Shown: positions 42,826-52,267, counted from the stretch's first letter. The stretch: 64,000 bases of DNA from Mucilaginibacter aquariorum (GCF_024498135.1 NZ_JANHOH010000009.1:124001-188000), one strand, 5' to 3'. The notes: generated from the letters alone by a model not told the origin. Made by a program: numbers and translations.

Positions 42826-44352
42826 ATGGATCTGCAAAGTATAGAACTACGCACACTGGAAGTACAGGATTATCAGGAACTTAAAAAATCAATGAAGTCG
42901 GCCTACCTGGATATGGAAGACGATCATTGGGATGCCAACTCCATAAAAAAACTGATAAAGCTTTTCCCCGATGGGCAGGTTTGTGTTACCGTGAATGAAG
43001 AAGTAGTAGGTTGCGCCTTATCCATTATTGTTGACTACAGCAAATTTGGCGACAGCCATACCTATAAACAAATTACCGGTAACGGCACATTTAAAACCCA
43101 CGACGATAAGGGCGATGTATTATACGGGATAGAAGTATTTGTACACCCCAAATACCGGGGCTTACGCCTGGCCCGGCGTTTATATGACGCCCGAAAAGCA
43201 CTATGCGAAAAGCTGAACCTGAAAAGCATTATCGCCGGTGGCCGAATCCCTAACTATCAAAAATACCAAAACGATCTTACGCCAAAGCAATATATAGATA
43301 AGGTAAAGTATAAAGAGATATTTGACCCCACCCTATCGTTCCAGCTATCAAATGATTTCCACGTGCGTAAAATACTGCGTAATTACCTTCCCGAGGATAA
43401 CCGCTCAAAAGGTTTTGCTACGCTGATAGAATGGAACAACGTTTATTACGAAGAAATTAGCTCGGTAATAAATCAGAAAACGGTTGTGCGTATTGGTTTG
43501 GTGCAATGGCAAATGCGGCCATACAACAATATTAGCGAGTTAATGAAGCATGCCGAATATTTTGTGGATGCCGTTAGCGATTACCAATCGGATTTTGTTT
43601 TATTCCCCGAGTTGTTCAATACACCGTTAATGGCCGAGTATAACCATATGGACGCGGCTAAGGCTATGCGTGAACTGGCTAAATATACCGAGCCTATTAC
43701 CGAGGCATTTACTAAGTTGGCTGTATCATACAATGTAAATATTATATCGGGCAGTATGCCTGTAATAAAAGATGATTCGTTATACAATGTATCGTACCTG
43801 TTCAGGCGCAATGGGAGTATGGAGGAAAGCGTAAAAATACACCCTACCCCTTCCGAGATCAATTCGTGGGGGATGCGTGGTGGTAACGACCTAAAGGTTT
43901 TTGAAACCGATGCCGGCAGAATAGGCATCCTGATCTGTTATGACGTAGAGTTTCCGGAGCTATCTCGCATTTTAGCCAGTCAGGATATGCAGATCTTGTT
44001 TGTACCCTTCCTAACTGATACACAGAATGGCTATAACCGGGTTAAGTTTTGTGCCCAGGCCCGTGCTGTCGAGAATGAATGTTATGTGGCTATTGCCGGT
44101 TGTGTGGGCAACCTGCCTAATGTGAATAACATGGACATTTCGTATGCGCAATCGGCGGTGTTTACCCCTTCAGATTTTGGGTTTCCTACAAACGGCATCC
44201 AGTCTGAAGCTACGCCAAACAGCGAAATGATAGTGATTGCCGATGTAGACCTTTCTACATTGGGTGAATTACATGAATACGGCAGTGTACAAAACTTAAA
44301 AGACCGCCGAACCGATTTGTATGGTATTACATTTAATGGGAAGAAAGTATAG
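42826..44352 (+). CDS. GNAT acetyltransferase-nitrilase (carbon-nitrogen hydrolase) fusion protein
   Basis: 508 residues. N-terminal GNAT domain at about 1-200 (LRTLEVQDYQELKKSMKSAY, and the acetyl-CoA-binding VHPKYRGLRLARRLYDARK). C-terminal nitrilase domain at about 220-500 with the Glu-Lys-Cys triad: Glu in VLFPELFN, Lys in SVKIHPTPSE, Cys in ILICYDVEFPE. This two-domain architecture is widespread in bacteria but its reaction is not known to me. The nitrilase half should hydrolyse an amide and the GNAT half acylate an amine, perhaps on the same metabolite. Confidence 0.9.
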   Translation: MDLQSIELRTLEVQDYQELKKSMKSAYLDMEDDHWDANSIKKLIKLFPDGQVCVTVNEEVVGCALSIIVDYSKFGDSHTYKQITGNGTFKTHDDKGDVLYGIEVFVHPKYRGLRLARRLYDARKALCEKLNLKSIIAGGRIPNYQKYQNDLTPKQYIDKVKYKEIFDPTLSFQLSNDFHVRKILRNYLPEDNRSKGFATLIEWNNVYYEEISSVINQKTVVRIGLVQWQMRPYNNISELMKHAEYFVDAVSDYQSDFVLFPELFNTPLMAEYNHMDAAKAMRELAKYTEPITEAFTKLAVSYNVNIISGSMPVIKDDSLYNVSYLFRRNGSMEESVKIHPTPSEINSWGMRGGNDLKVFETDAGRIGILICYDVEFPELSRILASQDMQILFVPFLTDTQNGYNRVKFCAQARAVENECYVAIAGCVGNLPNVNNMDISYAQSAVFTPSDFGFPTNGIQSEATPNSEMIVIADVDLSTLGELHEYGSVQNLKDRRTDLYGITFNGKKV

Positions 44353-44360
44353 CATATTCA

Positions 44361-44440
44361 ACCGTCGGCTAAAGCCGGCGGCAATGATTCAATTTCTGAC
44401 GGAACAAAACAATTCAATTCCGGCTTTAGCCAAAACTAAA
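44361..44440. repeat. dispersed repeat with GGCTAAAGCC core, copy 1
   Basis: CGTCGGCTAAAGCCGGCGGC is a palindrome followed by AATGATTCAATT, and the complement (AATTCAATTCCGGCTTTAGCC) appears about 30 bp on. The same words recur at 49270-49402. Confidence 0.65.
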
Positions 44441-44465
44441 TGATACATTAGTATTTTTGTATCAC

Positions 44466-45296
44466 ATGATCGTTAAGCAACACTATACCATCCCCGGTGC
44501 AAAAGGCCGTGGCATGACAGCCGATATTACCTACGACACCTTACACCCTTATGCACCGCTGGTGATCTTCGCCCATGGCATTCGTGGGTTTAAAGATTGG
44601 GGCGCGCATAACCTGGTTGCACAGCACTTTGCCGAAAATGGCTTCCGCTTTCTAAAGTTTAACTTTTCGCACAACGGTACCACGGCAGACAATCCCACCG
44701 AATTTGCCGACCTGATCGCCTTCAGCGACAATACCTTTTCTTTCGAGTTGGAAGATCTTCAATTAGTTATTGATTTTGCCTGCGGCGGATCGGCTATCCC
44801 CCGGGTAAACAGCGTTTACCTGATAGGCCATAGCTTGGGTGGTGGTATCGGCATAGTAAAAACAGCTGAGGATAAGCGCATTAAAAAATTGGTTACAATG
44901 GCGGCTATATCTAATTTTCATAACCTTTGGCCTAAAGAAGCCGAAAAACAATGGCGCCTGCAGGGTGTAATGTATCTGAAAAATTCGCGTACCGGGCAAA
45001 ACATGCCGTATAAATCATCGCTGCTGCTCGATCTGGATCTTAACTCGGTAAGGTTAGATATCCCGCTTAAAGCATCCGAAATAAAACAACCCTGGCTTAT
45101 TATACATGGCGATGCCGATACCAGTGTGCCCCTAAGCCATGCCGAGCAATTACATGCGGCACAGCCTAATGCCGGCTTTTTGGTTATACCGGGTGCCGAT
45201 CATACCTTTAACGCAAGCCATCCTTACCAATTGCCCAATTTGCCGGCACAGCTTTTGGCCTTTTGCGATGCCGCTATAGGTTTTTTTAAGAAGTAG
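44466..45296 (+). CDS. alpha/beta hydrolase
   Basis: 276 residues from the ATG at 44466 (a TTG nine bases upstream is less likely). Nucleophile elbow GHSLGGG at about 121-127, oxyanion region IFAHGIRGFKDWG, acid in IHGDADTSVP and catalytic His in PGADHTFNASHP. No signal peptide, so cytoplasmic. The substrate is unknown; similar proteins are esterases or dienelactone-hydrolase-like. It lies alone between the repeat and the MBL gene. Confidence 0.9.
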   Translation: MIVKQHYTIPGAKGRGMTADITYDTLHPYAPLVIFAHGIRGFKDWGAHNLVAQHFAENGFRFLKFNFSHNGTTADNPTEFADLIAFSDNTFSFELEDLQLVIDFACGGSAIPRVNSVYLIGHSLGGGIGIVKTAEDKRIKKLVTMAAISNFHNLWPKEAEKQWRLQGVMYLKNSRTGQNMPYKSSLLLDLDLNSVRLDIPLKASEIKQPWLIIHGDADTSVPLSHAEQLHAAQPNAGFLVIPGADHTFNASHPYQLPNLPAQLLAFCDAAIGFFKK

Positions 45297-45373
45297 GGAT
45301 CGTTGCAAGCCATCTGTAAGCAATCTTTACCATCGTTATAACAAAAATAGAGATACAAGCTTTATAATTGTTT

Positions 45374-46372
45374 ATGAGTTTATCCGGAGCAAAAAAGAAA
45401 GGACGAAAATTTCTAAACCCCATACCTACTGAAGAGGCTGGTTTTGGAAAAATGATCCCTATTTTAAGGGAATACATGAATAACAAGGCCGAGAATATCC
45501 CAAAGATTACTTTAGGCCCTTTTAAAACCGATACCTCAATTTACCAAACGCCCCCATCAAATGGCTTGCGTATAACCTGGGTTGGCCATTCCAGCTTGCT
45601 GATTGAAATTGATGGCATCCGTATTTTAACCGACCCGGTTTGGAGCCAGCGTGTTTCCTTTTCTCAATCATTTGGCCCAAAAAGGTTTTTCCAGCCACCC
45701 ATCGCGTTAGAAGATCTGCCGGAGCTGGACGCCGTTATCGTATCGCATGACCACTATGACCATCTGGATAAAGCCACCATCAAATTTTTCGCGGGTAAGC
45801 CAATCCCTTTTATTACCCCTATGGGTGTATGCAATTACCTGGAAGAATGGGGCATCCTTAAAAATTACATGCACGAGGTTGACTGGGGCGATAGTGTAAT
45901 GATAGGTAACTGCAATATCACAGCAACACCTTCAAGGCATTTTTCGGGTCGTGGCATTACCAATCGGAATGAAACACTTTGGGCGGCATTTGTAATAAAA
46001 GGCCCTCAGCATAATATATTTTTCGGTGCCGATTCGGGCTGGTTTCCGGGCTTTGCAGAAATTGGCGAGGCTTATGGTCCGTTTGATTTAACCATGTTGG
46101 AAATTGGCGCTTATGGCAAATACTGGCCAGATATACATATGGGGCCTGATAATGCCACAAACGCCCACATTGCCCTTAAGGGCGATATTATGATGCCATT
46201 ACACTGGGGCACATTTAGCCTGGCGCCCCATGCCTGGTTCGAACCCGCGGAAAAGCTGGTGAAATTTGCAAAAGAAAAAAATATCAAACTATTTATGCCC
46301 GAACCGGGTAAACCAACCGAAATGAACGGCCCATATAATTCTGAATGGTGGAAACGTTTTATGAGTAAATAA
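45374..46372 (+). CDS. MBL-fold metallo-hydrolase (UlaG/NAPE-PLD-like)
   Basis: 332 residues. Start ATG 45374. The metal motif SHDHYDHLDKAT (HxHxDH) with later ligands in TPSRHFSGRG, GADSGWF and LHWGTF fits the UlaG/NAPE-PLD branch of metallo-beta-lactamase folds, as does WVGHSSLLIEIDGIRILTDP at the start. It probably hydrolyses a phosphodiester or lactone. It is followed after 13 bp by the esterase gene and may share its transcript. Confidence 0.9.
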   Translation: MSLSGAKKKGRKFLNPIPTEEAGFGKMIPILREYMNNKAENIPKITLGPFKTDTSIYQTPPSNGLRITWVGHSSLLIEIDGIRILTDPVWSQRVSFSQSFGPKRFFQPPIALEDLPELDAVIVSHDHYDHLDKATIKFFAGKPIPFITPMGVCNYLEEWGILKNYMHEVDWGDSVMIGNCNITATPSRHFSGRGITNRNETLWAAFVIKGPQHNIFFGADSGWFPGFAEIGEAYGPFDLTMLEIGAYGKYWPDIHMGPDNATNAHIALKGDIMMPLHWGTFSLAPHAWFEPAEKLVKFAKEKNIKLFMPEPGKPTEMNGPYNSEWWKRFMSK

Positions 46373-46385
46373 CTTAAATTGCATA

Positions 46386-47261
46386 ATGAAAAACCCGGTA
46401 TCATTTTTTCAAGTTTTGTTTATGCTGATGTTATGTTCATCGGTATTACAGGCACAAACCGTTATCTCCCTGTGGCCAAAAGGCGCACCGGGATTTGAAG
46501 ATCGCCGGAATGAGCCAGAGCAGGCAAAAGATTACTGGGTAAAAAATATTCATAACCCATCCCTAACCGTTTATCGCCCTCCTGCTGATAAAGCCAATGG
46601 CAGTGCGGTGGTTATTTGCCCCGGTGGCGGGCACCGCTTATTGGTTTTTAATGCTGAAGGTGTAGCGCCTGCTAAGTTTTATAATAGTTTAGGTGTAACC
46701 GTTTTTATATTAAAGTACCGTTTAGGCAGGGATACCCCGTCGCCTTATAAAGTTGATATCCATCCAAAGCAAGATGCTTACCGTGCCATGCGCTGGGTTC
46801 GCAACCATGCAGCGGAGTTTGCTATTGATACCAACCGGATAGGTATGATGGGGTTTTCGGCAGGTGGCGAGGTGGTAGATATGGTTGCCTTTAGCGGATG
46901 GAAAGGTGACCCAAAAGCCGCCGACCCGATAGATCGCACCAATGCCAAACCAAATTTTATTGTACAGGTTTACCCGGGTCCGGGTTATGTGCCGGAAACT
47001 ATCCCGACAGATGCCCCGCCGGCATTTTTGGTGGCAGCTAATGACGATGCCTGTTGCTCCTTACCCCTGATACAATTACTACAGCGATATCGCGAAGCAA
47101 AAGTACCGGTAGAGATGCATATGTATGCCAGGGGCGACCATGCCTTTAATATGGGCACCAATCGCAAGCTTGTATCTATCAATAACTGGCCACAACGTTT
47201 AGCTGATTGGCTAACGGATAGTAATATATTGCAGCCAGAGCGTAAGAAGGTTCTGCATTAA
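46386..47261 (+). CDS. exported alpha/beta hydrolase, acetyl-esterase/xylanase-esterase type (BD-FAE-like)
   Basis: 291 residues with a signal peptide (FFQVLFMLMLCSSVLQAQ). Oxyanion hole in VICPGGGHR, nucleophile in MMGFSAGGEV, acid in AANDDACC and catalytic His in ARGDHAFNMG. This is the pattern of periplasmic carbohydrate acetyl esterases such as those named xylanase-like esterases in Bacteroidota. It overlaps nothing and is followed after 5 bp by a hypothetical gene. Confidence 0.9.
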   Translation: MKNPVSFFQVLFMLMLCSSVLQAQTVISLWPKGAPGFEDRRNEPEQAKDYWVKNIHNPSLTVYRPPADKANGSAVVICPGGGHRLLVFNAEGVAPAKFYNSLGVTVFILKYRLGRDTPSPYKVDIHPKQDAYRAMRWVRNHAAEFAIDTNRIGMMGFSAGGEVVDMVAFSGWKGDPKAADPIDRTNAKPNFIVQVYPGPGYVPETIPTDAPPAFLVAANDDACCSLPLIQLLQRYREAKVPVEMHMYARGDHAFNMGTNRKLVSINNWPQRLADWLTDSNILQPERKKVLH

Positions 47262-47266
47262 CAGGT

Positions 47267-47608
47267 ATGAAAACTATAACTGTTCCAAAGGATTCAATTG
47301 CGCAAAATCGATTGAATTACGATTCATGCGATTCGACGGAGTTGATCGAATTAAATTTAGAGACCAATATTCTTTCTAAACTATTTGCGATAGGCTTTTT
47401 CAATTCAATAAACCAACTCACTAATTCAATGATTGATGATTTTGAGGATCAAGAAATCGTACAAGAAGAATTACTAAATAAAGTTATCAATAGCGATTTA
47501 TTCGATCGAGATAAATATGATACCGAGCTTTATGAAATTGTATATCGAATTAAAGAATTATTTACTGAAGCTTTTAACCGCAAAACAGGAATATATTTCT
47601 TCTTTTAA
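47267..47608 (+). CDS. hypothetical protein, AT-rich
   Basis: 113 residues, acidic (many Asp/Glu) and rich in Asn/Ile, with no signal peptide or membrane helix. Codon use is far more AT-rich than in the flanking genes, which suggests recent acquisition. Immediate start (5 bp) after the esterase makes coexpression likely. I do not recognise a family. Confidence 0.55.
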   Translation: MKTITVPKDSIAQNRLNYDSCDSTELIELNLETNILSKLFAIGFFNSINQLTNSMIDDFEDQEIVQEELLNKVINSDLFDRDKYDTELYEIVYRIKELFTEAFNRKTGIYFFF

Positions 47609-47717
47609 GTCACCGTAAATTTGTTCCCATAGAACAATCTCAAACGTGGCATACAAATGATCAATTCGTAAAAACGTATTCTCATCTTTATAGTTAATAT
47701 TAAAAAGGAGATATGCC

Positions 47718-48020
47718 ATGGCAAACTTTCAGGATATTATAGCATCAGAGAAACCCGTATTGGTTGATTTTTCGGCAGAGTGGTGCGGGCCTTGTAAAAT
47801 GATGCCGCCGATACTAAAGCAGGTTAAAGATGCTTTGGGTGATAAGGTCACCATCATCAAAATAGATATCGACAAAAACCCCGCTGCTGCCAGTGCTTAC
47901 CGGGTACAAAGCGTGCCTACCTTAATGGTTTTCCAAAATGGAGAAAGCAAATGGCGCCAAAGCGGTGTTATGCAGGCAAATCAATTGCAACAAATTATTC
48001 AGCAGTACATTAAACCGTAA
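47718..48020 (+). CDS. trxA: thioredoxin
   Basis: 100 residues, a plain thioredoxin fold with the active site WCGPC (Cys23, Cys26), the buried Asp in VLVDFSAEWC and the cis-Pro loop VQSVPTLMVFQNG. It reduces protein disulfides in the cytoplasm. The start codon is preceded by AAAAAGGAGATATGCC, a strong Shine-Dalgarno, which is uncommon in this phylum and suggests high expression. Confidence 0.95.
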   Translation: MANFQDIIASEKPVLVDFSAEWCGPCKMMPPILKQVKDALGDKVTIIKIDIDKNPAAASAYRVQSVPTLMVFQNGESKWRQSGVMQANQLQQIIQQYIKP

Positions 48021-48022
48021 TA

Positions 48023-49213
48023 TTACAAATAGCTTAACCACCATTGCTTATGTGTTTTCTTGTAATTAGAAAACCACCGGCATGGATAGTAAAGCGAAAG
48101 TATAATTGCCAGCCAGATTATATACACCCAACCTATGCTAAACCCAAAGCCAGGCGGGGTAAACAGGAATGGATTGTTCGGCGTTGCTATCTGCGATGTT
48201 TTAAAACCTTGCAGAAAGAACACTACCATAGTTAATAATCTGATCAGGTAAAAATGCAGCACATAATAAAAGAAAGGTACGCTGCCAAAAACTTTAAAAA
48301 AGTTGGCCAGTTTGCCTGCTGATTTTTCTGTTAAAGCCAGTACCAGCAATGCTACAGATAGGGTAAGGCTACTATAAAGCAGCGATGGTGGATACTTGCT
48401 CACATTAAGGAATGACATAAGGTTGAAAATCCCATTTTTTTGTGCCGACCATGGCGCGGGGTCTCCATAAGCATTAACAAGCCTTAAACCAAAAAACACC
48501 AGGAACAATAATGCCGATGCATATATTAGCAGAACCTTCCTGTTTACCGGTTTATATTTAGCTTGATATAAACTGCCAAAAGCGTAACCTAAAAGCATCA
48601 TGCCAGTCCACGGGATTACGGCGTACAGGGCAAACACGATGTGGGTTTTGTCCAGGAAAAAAACGGTGCCCCGCGCGGTGAAAAATATTTTCATCAGTAC
48701 ATCCTCCGTACTATTTGGGGCAAGTTTAACGGTATTGAGCCAATCGTGCCCAACAATGATGATAAGGCCGATAGCCCCGATAACCGGTAAGGGCAGCCAA
48801 ATTAATAAACCAAGTATAACCATGCTAACACCTATGGCCCAAATTACCTGCAAAGCAAAAGCATTGTACAAAGGGTTAAGCGTTAATGCCAGTGTAACAA
48901 TAGCCAGTTCAACAAATATGAGCCATAATCCACGCTTAATAAGAAAGCCGCTCAACTCTTTTTTGGTACGCCTTGTACCGGCCAAGTATGCCGAAAGGCC
49001 ACTCAGAAAAACAAACGTAGGGGCACAAAAATGGGTTATCCAACGGGTAAAAAATAACAGAGGTGTTGTATTTGCCAGATTTGTTGGGTCGCTGTTTATG
49101 GCACCGATATGAAAATATTCGCGTGTGTGATCTATCGCCATTATCAGCATTATAACGCCGCGTAATATATCAATAGATTGCACCCGCTGTTTGGTGGATA
49201 AGCTTGTGGTCAT
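48023..49213 (-). CDS. DUF1624 / heparan-alpha-glucosaminide acetyltransferase-like membrane protein
   Basis: 396 residues with about ten membrane helices. The N-terminus QSIDILRGVIMLIMAIDHTREY is the family signature with the His that carries the acetyl group in lysosomal HGSNAT. Later landmarks are HFCAPTFVFLSGLSAYLAG and the FYYVLHFYLIRLL helix near the end. Such proteins may transfer acetyl groups across the inner membrane to sugars; the acceptor is unknown. Confidence 0.88.
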   Translation of the reverse strand: MTTSLSTKQRVQSIDILRGVIMLIMAIDHTREYFHIGAINSDPTNLANTTPLLFFTRWITHFCAPTFVFLSGLSAYLAGTRRTKKELSGFLIKRGLWLIFVELAIVTLALTLNPLYNAFALQVIWAIGVSMVILGLLIWLPLPVIGAIGLIIIVGHDWLNTVKLAPNSTEDVLMKIFFTARGTVFFLDKTHIVFALYAVIPWTGMMLLGYAFGSLYQAKYKPVNRKVLLIYASALLFLVFFGLRLVNAYGDPAPWSAQKNGIFNLMSFLNVSKYPPSLLYSSLTLSVALLVLALTEKSAGKLANFFKVFGSVPFFYYVLHFYLIRLLTMVVFFLQGFKTSQIATPNNPFLFTPPGFGFSIGWVYIIWLAIILSLYYPCRWFSNYKKTHKQWWLSYL

Positions 49214-49269
49214 AATTGTAATCAGGATTTACGATCTGAAATTACTGAAAATTCTTATTCAATAAAAAT

Positions 49270-49402
49270 TCCGGATGTGGCTAAAGCCGCAAACTACTTT
49301 TATTAATCCGTTGGCTAAAGCCAACGGCAATGAAAGCAAATTCATTGCCGTCCCATTTATGGGGCGGATAACATGAAGATCAGAATGGCTTTAGCCAAAT
49401 GC
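49270..49402. repeat. dispersed repeat with GGCTAAAGCC core, copy 2
   Basis: Contains GTGGCTAAAGCCGC, CGTTGGCTAAAGCCAACGG, GCAATGAAAG, AATTCATTGCCG and a final ATGGCTTTAGCCAAATGC, i.e. several palindromic and mutually complementary copies of one word. It shares the core and the GGCAATGA extension with the repeat at 44361-44440. Confidence 0.65.
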
Positions 49403-49413
49403 AGGGTGCAAAC

Positions 49414-50079
49414 TTATGTGGTTTCTGCAACGGGCGCTTCCGTTTTACCGGCACGTTTACGTAAATACAACCACGATAAAAGATATAGAGAAGGTAAGCC
49501 TAATAAAAAGCCACCCAGCACATCGGTAAACCAATGTGCGCCTAAATATATGCGCGAAAAAGGGATGGTAAAGATGAAGAAGGCACTTATAAGCCCAACC
49601 ACATATCTAACTATTTTTGGAACATTCTCTAATTGGATCATCAACAAGATCAGAAAGCCAAAGAACACCACATAAAATAACATATGCCCGCTGGGGAAAC
49701 TTTGTTGGGCGGTTTCATGTAAGATGCGAACAAGATCTTTTGATGGCCGTGGCCGGTTAACTACCCCTTTTACTATTGTACTTATCAACCCGGCAACGCT
49801 TGTTAAAAGCACGAACAAAGCCGCCTTTTTATATTTGAACAAAAAAAACAGCAAGCTGGTTACTAAAACCAATATGACCGACTCGGGCATATACCCGGGC
49901 GTACTTATAAGGTACATCACCTTATCAATAAATGGGTTTTGATGTTCCTGGATCTCTTCAGAAAATTTCAGATCAATAGCCAGGCTGGGATATATTACGA
50001 CCAGTATAGACAAGGCAATAAATCCTGCTGTGATAAGAGTTAGTACCAGCAGCAGTATATGCCGCCTGTGTATATTCAT
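49414..50079 (-). CDS. PAP2-family membrane phosphatase
   Basis: 221 residues, six membrane helices. Phosphatase motifs are KGVVNRPRPSKD (C1), SFPSGHMLF (C2) and SRIYLGAHWFTDVLGG (C3, with the catalytic His). It removes phosphate from a lipid such as undecaprenyl diphosphate or phosphatidate at the outer face of the inner membrane. It starts 3 bp after the PoxB-like gene, so they form a pair. Confidence 0.92.
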   Translation of the reverse strand: MNIHRRHILLLVLTLITAGFIALSILVVIYPSLAIDLKFSEEIQEHQNPFIDKVMYLISTPGYMPESVILVLVTSLLFFLFKYKKAALFVLLTSVAGLISTIVKGVVNRPRPSKDLVRILHETAQQSFPSGHMLFYVVFFGFLILLMIQLENVPKIVRYVVGLISAFFIFTIPFSRIYLGAHWFTDVLGGFLLGLPSLYLLSWLYLRKRAGKTEAPVAETT

Positions 50080-50082
50080 TTA

Positions 50083-51819
50083 TTAAATCAGGTCTTTTAA
50101 ATGTTTGTAGTTAGATTTTAGGGTATTAATAACTTCGTCCATGCGGCCATTTAGCATTAATTTGGTCATAGATAAAGCCATCCCCTTCACCTGCCCCATT
50201 TCAACCTTTGGCGGCATGGCCAAAGCGTTAGGATCAGTAAATATATTAATTAGGGCCGGGCCTTTATAAATTAAAGCCTCTATTAAACCTTGTTTGGCCT
50301 CGTCGGGGTCTTTAATTGTAATACCTTTTATGCCCATTGCTTTGGCTACCATGGCAAAATCGGGGTTGTGCATTTCGGTTTGCCAATCGGGCAGGCCGGC
50401 AACTTCCATCTCCAGCTTCACCATCCCCAACGAGCGGTTGTTAAACACAATTATCTTTATAGGCAGGTTGTATTGCGTTATAGTTGCCAGATCGCCCAGC
50501 AACATGGATATGCCCCCATCGCCACATAAAGCAATTACTTGCCTGCCCGGCATTGCCAAAGCAGCGCCTATAGCCTGCGGCATAGCATTAGCCATTGAAC
50601 CATGATTGAACGAGCCGATCATTTTACGCTTGCCTGTAGCATTAATATAGCGCGAGCCCCAAACACACGACATGCCCGTATCCACTGTAAATATAGCATC
50701 GTTAGCAGCTAATTCATCAATCAGGCTGGCAATATATTCGGGGTGGATGTTCTCCTTTTTGCCTGTGTCATCTATATAGGTCTTCATGTTCTTTTTAACA
50801 TGACCATAAAACTCTAATTGGGCTTTTAAAAAGCTGTCGTCTTCCTGCTGATCAATTTGTGGCAGCAACGCGGTCAAAGTATCTTTTACCGATCCGCTTA
50901 AACCAACATCAACCTTTGCACGGCGGCCAATGCGTTCGGGCTTAATATCTATCTGCACAATCTTACAATCGGTAGGCATAAACGGTGTGTAGGGGAAATC
51001 TGTCCCCAACAATAACAGCAGATCAGATTCGTGCATGCTATGATAAGCCGATGGTAAGCCCAATAAACCTGTCATACCTACTTCGTTAGGGTTGGCATAT
51101 TGGATATCCATTTTGGAGCGGAAAGAATAGGCCACCGGCGCCTTAAGTTTTTGCGATAAGGCAACTACTTCATCGTGCGCATCGGCGGCCCCTATACCAC
51201 AAAACATGGTAATTTTTTTATGGTGATTAAGTAATTCGGCCAGTTTAGCCAAATCCTCGTCAGATGGCCTTGTTACTGCTATGGGGTCAAAGTTTTGGGT
51301 GGACGTGGTTATCTCTTCCGAATCCATACTGGTTAGGTCTCCGGGTACGCCAATAACTGAAACACCTTTGCGATGTAATGCTGCCTGTATGCCGGCCTGC
51401 AGCATACGTGGAAACTGTTTGGGTGTTGTAGCAACCTGGTTGTAATGGCTGCAATCATCAAACAATTTTATGGTATTGGTTTCCTGGAAATATTCGGTAC
51501 CATATTCAAAGCTGGCAACGGTAGATGCTATGGCGATAACCGGGGCACCCGAACGGTGGGCATCATACAAGCCGTTGATAAGATGTACATGCCCGGGGCC
51601 ACTGCTACCTGCACAGCAGGCTAAATTGCCCGTAAGCTGCGCCTCTGCGCCCGCGGCATAAGCACCAGCCTCTTCATGCCTAACATGGATCCATTGGATG
51701 CTACCATCGCGCCTTACAGCATCGTTTACCTCGTTTAAACTGTCACCAGTTACGGCATATATCCTTTTAATACCCGCGTTCACCAACATCTCAACCATCT
51801 GGTCTGCTACCTTTGCCAT
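50083..51819 (-). CDS. poxB: ThDP-dependent pyruvate oxidase / pyruvate:quinone dehydrogenase-like
   Basis: 578 residues with the three-domain ThDP fold. N-terminal Pyr domain: the catalytic Glu in VRHEEAGAYAAGAEAQLTG and GSSGPGHVHLINGLYDA. Middle FAD-type domain at about 190-330. C-terminal PP domain: GDGGISMLLGDLATITQYNL, then NNRSLGMVKLE, which gives the GDG-NN motif for Mg-ThDP. The sequence layout fits the PoxB/Pox group that turns pyruvate to acetate or acetyl-phosphate, rather than acetolactate synthase. The C-terminal membrane-binding tail of PoxB is not obvious, so the exact electron acceptor is open. Confidence 0.85.
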   Translation of the reverse strand: MAKVADQMVEMLVNAGIKRIYAVTGDSLNEVNDAVRRDGSIQWIHVRHEEAGAYAAGAEAQLTGNLACCAGSSGPGHVHLINGLYDAHRSGAPVIAIASTVASFEYGTEYFQETNTIKLFDDCSHYNQVATTPKQFPRMLQAGIQAALHRKGVSVIGVPGDLTSMDSEEITTSTQNFDPIAVTRPSDEDLAKLAELLNHHKKITMFCGIGAADAHDEVVALSQKLKAPVAYSFRSKMDIQYANPNEVGMTGLLGLPSAYHSMHESDLLLLLGTDFPYTPFMPTDCKIVQIDIKPERIGRRAKVDVGLSGSVKDTLTALLPQIDQQEDDSFLKAQLEFYGHVKKNMKTYIDDTGKKENIHPEYIASLIDELAANDAIFTVDTGMSCVWGSRYINATGKRKMIGSFNHGSMANAMPQAIGAALAMPGRQVIALCGDGGISMLLGDLATITQYNLPIKIIVFNNRSLGMVKLEMEVAGLPDWQTEMHNPDFAMVAKAMGIKGITIKDPDEAKQGLIEALIYKGPALINIFTDPNALAMPPKVEMGQVKGMALSMTKLMLNGRMDEVINTLKSNYKHLKDLI

Positions 51820-51895
51820 AGTTACGTTTTATACTTATCTTAACTCAATAAATATGTATGGGTTTTAAAATTTAATAAATTAATTAAATAAGATC

Positions 51896-52213
51896 ATGGG
51901 CAGAATTGTAATAGTAGCCTATCAACCCAAACCGGGCAAGGCACATCAATTGAAGGAATTGATAAATACGCACGTTCCCCGTTTAAAGCAGGAAGGCCTG
52001 GTAACCGACAGGCAACCGGTAACATTAGAAACCAGCAATGGTACTATTATAGAGATCTTTGAATGGCTATCGGCAGAAGCTATACAGCAGGCGCACCAAA
52101 ACAAAGCAGTGCACCAAATGTGGGCGGAGTTTGATGCCGTCTGTATTTATGTTCCGTTAAATACTTTGAGTGAAACAGGTAATATGTTCGCAGAATTTAC
52201 ACCTGTGGTATAG
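51896..52213 (+). CDS. small dimeric alpha/beta-barrel (ABM-like) protein
   Basis: 105 residues. The beta-alpha-beta-beta pattern (RIVIVAYQPKPGKAHQLKEL, the NGTIIEIFEWLSAEA strand and the VHQMWAEFDAVCIYVPL part) is that of antibiotic-biosynthesis monooxygenase-like domains. Function unknown; some members degrade heme or quinones, others have no catalysis. It is divergent from the PoxB-like gene and convergent with rplQ. Confidence 0.7.
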   Translation: MGRIVIVAYQPKPGKAHQLKELINTHVPRLKQEGLVTDRQPVTLETSNGTIIEIFEWLSAEAIQQAHQNKAVHQMWAEFDAVCIYVPLNTLSETGNMFAEFTPVV

Positions 52214-52267
52214 TTGTTTTTACTATCCGGAGATATATAGCACAGCGATTATCCCAAATCGTTATAA

